Shown: positions 62,048-64,000 of the stretch, one piece after another
Numbering within the stretch: position 1 is the stretch's first letter
Layout of the letters: the number at the start of each line of letters is the position of its first letter
NCBI GenBank assembly: GCA_045837725.1
Contig: JBEWZL010000260.1
Coordinates: 558,001 to 622,000 of the forward strand
Direction: 5' to 3'
DNA: 64,000 nt
Origin: Vermamoeba vermiformis
Lineage: Eukaryota; Tubulinea; Echinamoebida
Position numbers and translations under genes: made by a program
The notes under the pieces: generated by a model
The model's database searches: none
What the model saw: the letters and a program-made list of their open reading frames with translations, nothing else
What the model was told of the DNA's origin: nothing

Positions 62048-63541
62048 ATGGCAGACCGCGAAGCTAACATCCAAGCCCTCGAAGGAATGGGATTTACTCG
62101 TGAGAGGGCGGAACTTGCCTTAAATAAGACTCAAAATAGAGACTTGCAGTCTGCTTTGGATTGGTAGGATTAATACATAATATAACTTTGCGCTCAAAGC
62201 TTAGTCAACCAATTTCATACTGAATTCAGAAAGTTTTCTAAAAAGACCAAAAAATTCAAATAATTCGTCAGATCAGGTGGTTAATTCTAATAAATCAAAA
62301 TATCGATACCAATGACTAATGACCGTACAATAATATTTTTGTGAAAATTAAAATTTAAATTGCATAATTAATATTGGCAATTTCGGTCTCCGGAAAAATG
62401 ACGTCATAATTATTTACTGACCTTAAATAGGCTCCTTGCGCATTCCGAGGACGCTATGGATGTCGACAAACCCTCAGGCAACACGTTGGGCTCGGGCACT
62501 CCTGCACCTCCTGGCAGTGAAGGCAAAGTCTTCCACGAGGGATTCTTGTGCGATGGCTGCAAGGGCCCTATTTACGGCATTCGATACCGCTGCACCAAGT
62601 GCGACAACTACGACTTGTGCGAGTTGTGTGAGAAGAAAGGTAAGCTCTCCGAACGAATAAAATAAGGGACAATCAAGCGTTGACTCACGTGACTGCATTC
62701 AGGCGTGCACTCGGAGACTGAACACAACTTTTACATCATTGACCAGCCCGTGGACATCACACAACAGCCCGGTCCTCGTGAACTGACTGAAGAAGAGAAA
62801 GAAGCCGCGTTGAAGCGTGCTGAGGAGTTGATCAAAAAGCGCCGCGAAGAAAAGAGGAAACAAGAAGCGGTCGATGAGATTGAACGCGAGAAACGACGAC
62901 GTGAACAGGGCAAAGAGGCAGCTGCAGCACAGGCCAAGTGGAAAGAGGAACAACAAGCCCTTGCCATTGCCAAGGCTAAGCGCGTACGTAACGAGCGGCC
63001 ATTGATTCAAAACACTTGCTAACTTGACATGCTCTCCATTAGGAAAAAGAAGAAGAGGCTAAGGCACGCGAGAAAATCAGAGAACAAATCCGATTGGACA
63101 AATTGGCGCGTGAACAAGCAGAGAAGGGCATTGCTCCCACGCCCACACCCGTCGTACCTGTCCAACAAGTTGTTGTGCCTGCCAAAGCCCCCTCAGAGTA
63201 CACTGAATGCGCGCTGCAGATCCGATTAACGAACGGTGCAGTGCTCAAGAACACATTCAAGCCTTCGTAAGTATCAAAGGGTGTAGTTCGATCATACGTA
63301 GATATTAATCGACAATACAGCGACACGTTGAAGACCGTGGCAGAGTGGGTTGAAAAGAACAGAACTGATCCCAAAGGTCCCTTCGCGTTAATGACTAACT
63401 TCCCCAAGAAAACATTCTCCGGTGATTCTTTGAACACCACACTGCTCGCTGCTGGTACGTTGATGTTAAATCACATTTAGCAAAATTAATCTATTTTTAG
63501 AACTGGTGCCTCGTGGAGTTCTTGTCGTCACCAAAATGTAA
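62048..63541 (+). CDS. UBXN1-like protein: UBA, ZZ zinc finger, coiled coil, UBX
   Basis: Six exons from ATG 62048. UBA: REANIQALEGMGFTRERAEL, LQSALDW|LLAH. A ZZ zinc finger is inserted next: LCDGCKGPIYGIRYRC, TKCDNYDLCELCEKKG, VHSETEH, matching C-x2-C...C-x2-C-x5-C-x2-C...H-x3-H. A coiled coil (KEAALKRAEELIKKRREEKR) leads to the UBX: YTECALQIRLTNGAVLKNTF, DTLKTVAEWVEKN, GPFALMTNFPKKTFSGDSLN, LLVVTK-type end VLVVTKM. UBA-coiled coil-UBX is UBXN1, which brings ubiquitinated clients to p97. A ZZ finger between is not normal for it. The first intron is about 265 bases, long for this window. Length about 380 residues. Confidence 0.85.
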
Positions 63542-63820
63542 ATTGTAAAGGCTCTGTTGTAGTAAATGAACTATCAATAGAATAAGCCGTTATTGTGTCG
63601 CTAATATGAGCTCTTTATTAGTGAGAGCCTCAAAACTGCCACAACAAAAGTAAGTTTACAAAATAATCAAGCAATAATAATGTACAATCTTCGAGATCTT
63701 CTAAGGACCTCGACTCGCCAAATGAGAAGTGCATAGCTCTATTATTATTTATGCTGTCTTCTTCCTCGGCTTTTTTTTTTCTTTTTACCCGATCTGATTT
63801 TTTTTTTTGTTTTGATTTTT
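63542..63820. other. Convergent 3' region with poly-T tracts
   Basis: It lies between the ends of the UBX gene and the minus-strand partial frame. Long T runs at about 63770-63785 and 63800-63809. A short ATG frame at 63607 ends at a possible donor and is not called. Confidence 0.35.
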
Positions 63821-64000
63821 TCAGTTTGATTTGCGTCGTTTAACGTCACTTCTGTCTTCTTCTTCGTAATTATTCCTGTTAGTACTGCCTCGCGATGGTG
63901 ACATGCTGCTTATTTTTCGCTTTAAAGTGTATTTGCCTGCTATTCTCTTCGCTTGTTTTGTCTTGACAGCAGCGCGCCACAACAACGAGCTGAGGAACTC
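63821..64000 (-). CDS. C-terminal fragment of an unknown basic protein
   Basis: A 59-codon frame is open from the right edge to the stop 63823-63821. It reads EFLSSLLWRAAVKTKQAKRI, AGKYTLKRKISS, then a Lys/Arg-Ser end DVKRRKSN. The gene would enter from the right. No family can be named from this fragment, and chance is not excluded. Confidence 0.35.
   Translation of the reverse strand, partial: EFLSSLLWRAAVKTKQAKRIAGKYTLKRKISSMSPSRGSTNRNNYEEEDRSDVKRRKSN

Noticed and set aside
63607-63651. Short ATG frame ending at a GTAAGT after the UBX gene
   Set aside because: Fifteen codons with no following exon inside the window; not enough to call a gene.

Overview
The window is compact eukaryotic nuclear DNA, almost certainly from a unicellular protist. 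I can support about 35 genes in 64 kb. Most are split by short introns (roughly 40-120 bases, GT-AG, often with a GTACGT donor). Intergenic gaps are short, and the products are typical nuclear, ER and Golgi proteins. A Shk-type kinase (TKL kinase plus SH2 domain), a leishmanolysin-like surface protein and an Arp2/3 subunit would fit an amoebozoan or related amoeboid lineage. That placement is inference and no rRNA or organelle marker is present to settle it. I see no virus-like elements, CRISPR arrays or tRNA genes.

Layout. 0-7.4 kb: a BRE1-like E3 (running off the left edge), an F-box/TPR protein, a DUF1764-type small basic protein and the Golgi protein CASP. 7.6-14.4 kb is the most unusual stretch: an intron-bearing gene joining an unrecognised N-terminal domain, a basic NLS-like linker and a bacterial family 5 solute-binding domain; an unrecognised two-exon gene; an intronless bacterial-looking GNAT acetyltransferase; and a roughly 1.2 kb foldback repeat. 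14.6-20 kb: a small unknown gene, GET1, MIS18, DENR, an ankyrin protein and a 65-residue membrane protein. 19.9-37 kb: a leishmanolysin-like protein that has lost zinc ligands, cytosolic isoleucyl-tRNA synthetase, an LRR protein, a HIG1-type protein, ribophorin I, a sphingosine-1-phosphate phosphatase-like enzyme, RUVBL1 and SEC61 alpha. 37-46 kb: ASCC1, a coiled-coil/helical protein with ATRIP-like layout, and FAN1. 46.5-54.2 kb: a Shk-like kinase, a myotubularin and a degenerate small GTPase. 54.4-64 kb: ARPC4, a small acidic protein, a GT37-like fucosyltransferase, two differently built UBX-domain proteins flanking an endonuclease/exonuclease/phosphatase-family enzyme, and a fragment of one more gene.

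Themes. Ribophorin I, SEC61, GET1, CASP and the fucosyltransferase serve the secretory pathway. ASCC1, the ATRIP-like protein and FAN1 all concern DNA damage and are neighbours. Two predicted Cdc48/p97 adaptors lie within 6 kb.

Three signals are not explained by ordinary annotation: the solute-binding-domain fusion gene; a 12-base palindrome (TGACACGTGTCA or TGACACCTGTCA) that occurs exactly 14 times, in introns and in codons, and sometimes forms the 3' splice site itself; and new domain orders in the UBX proteins.
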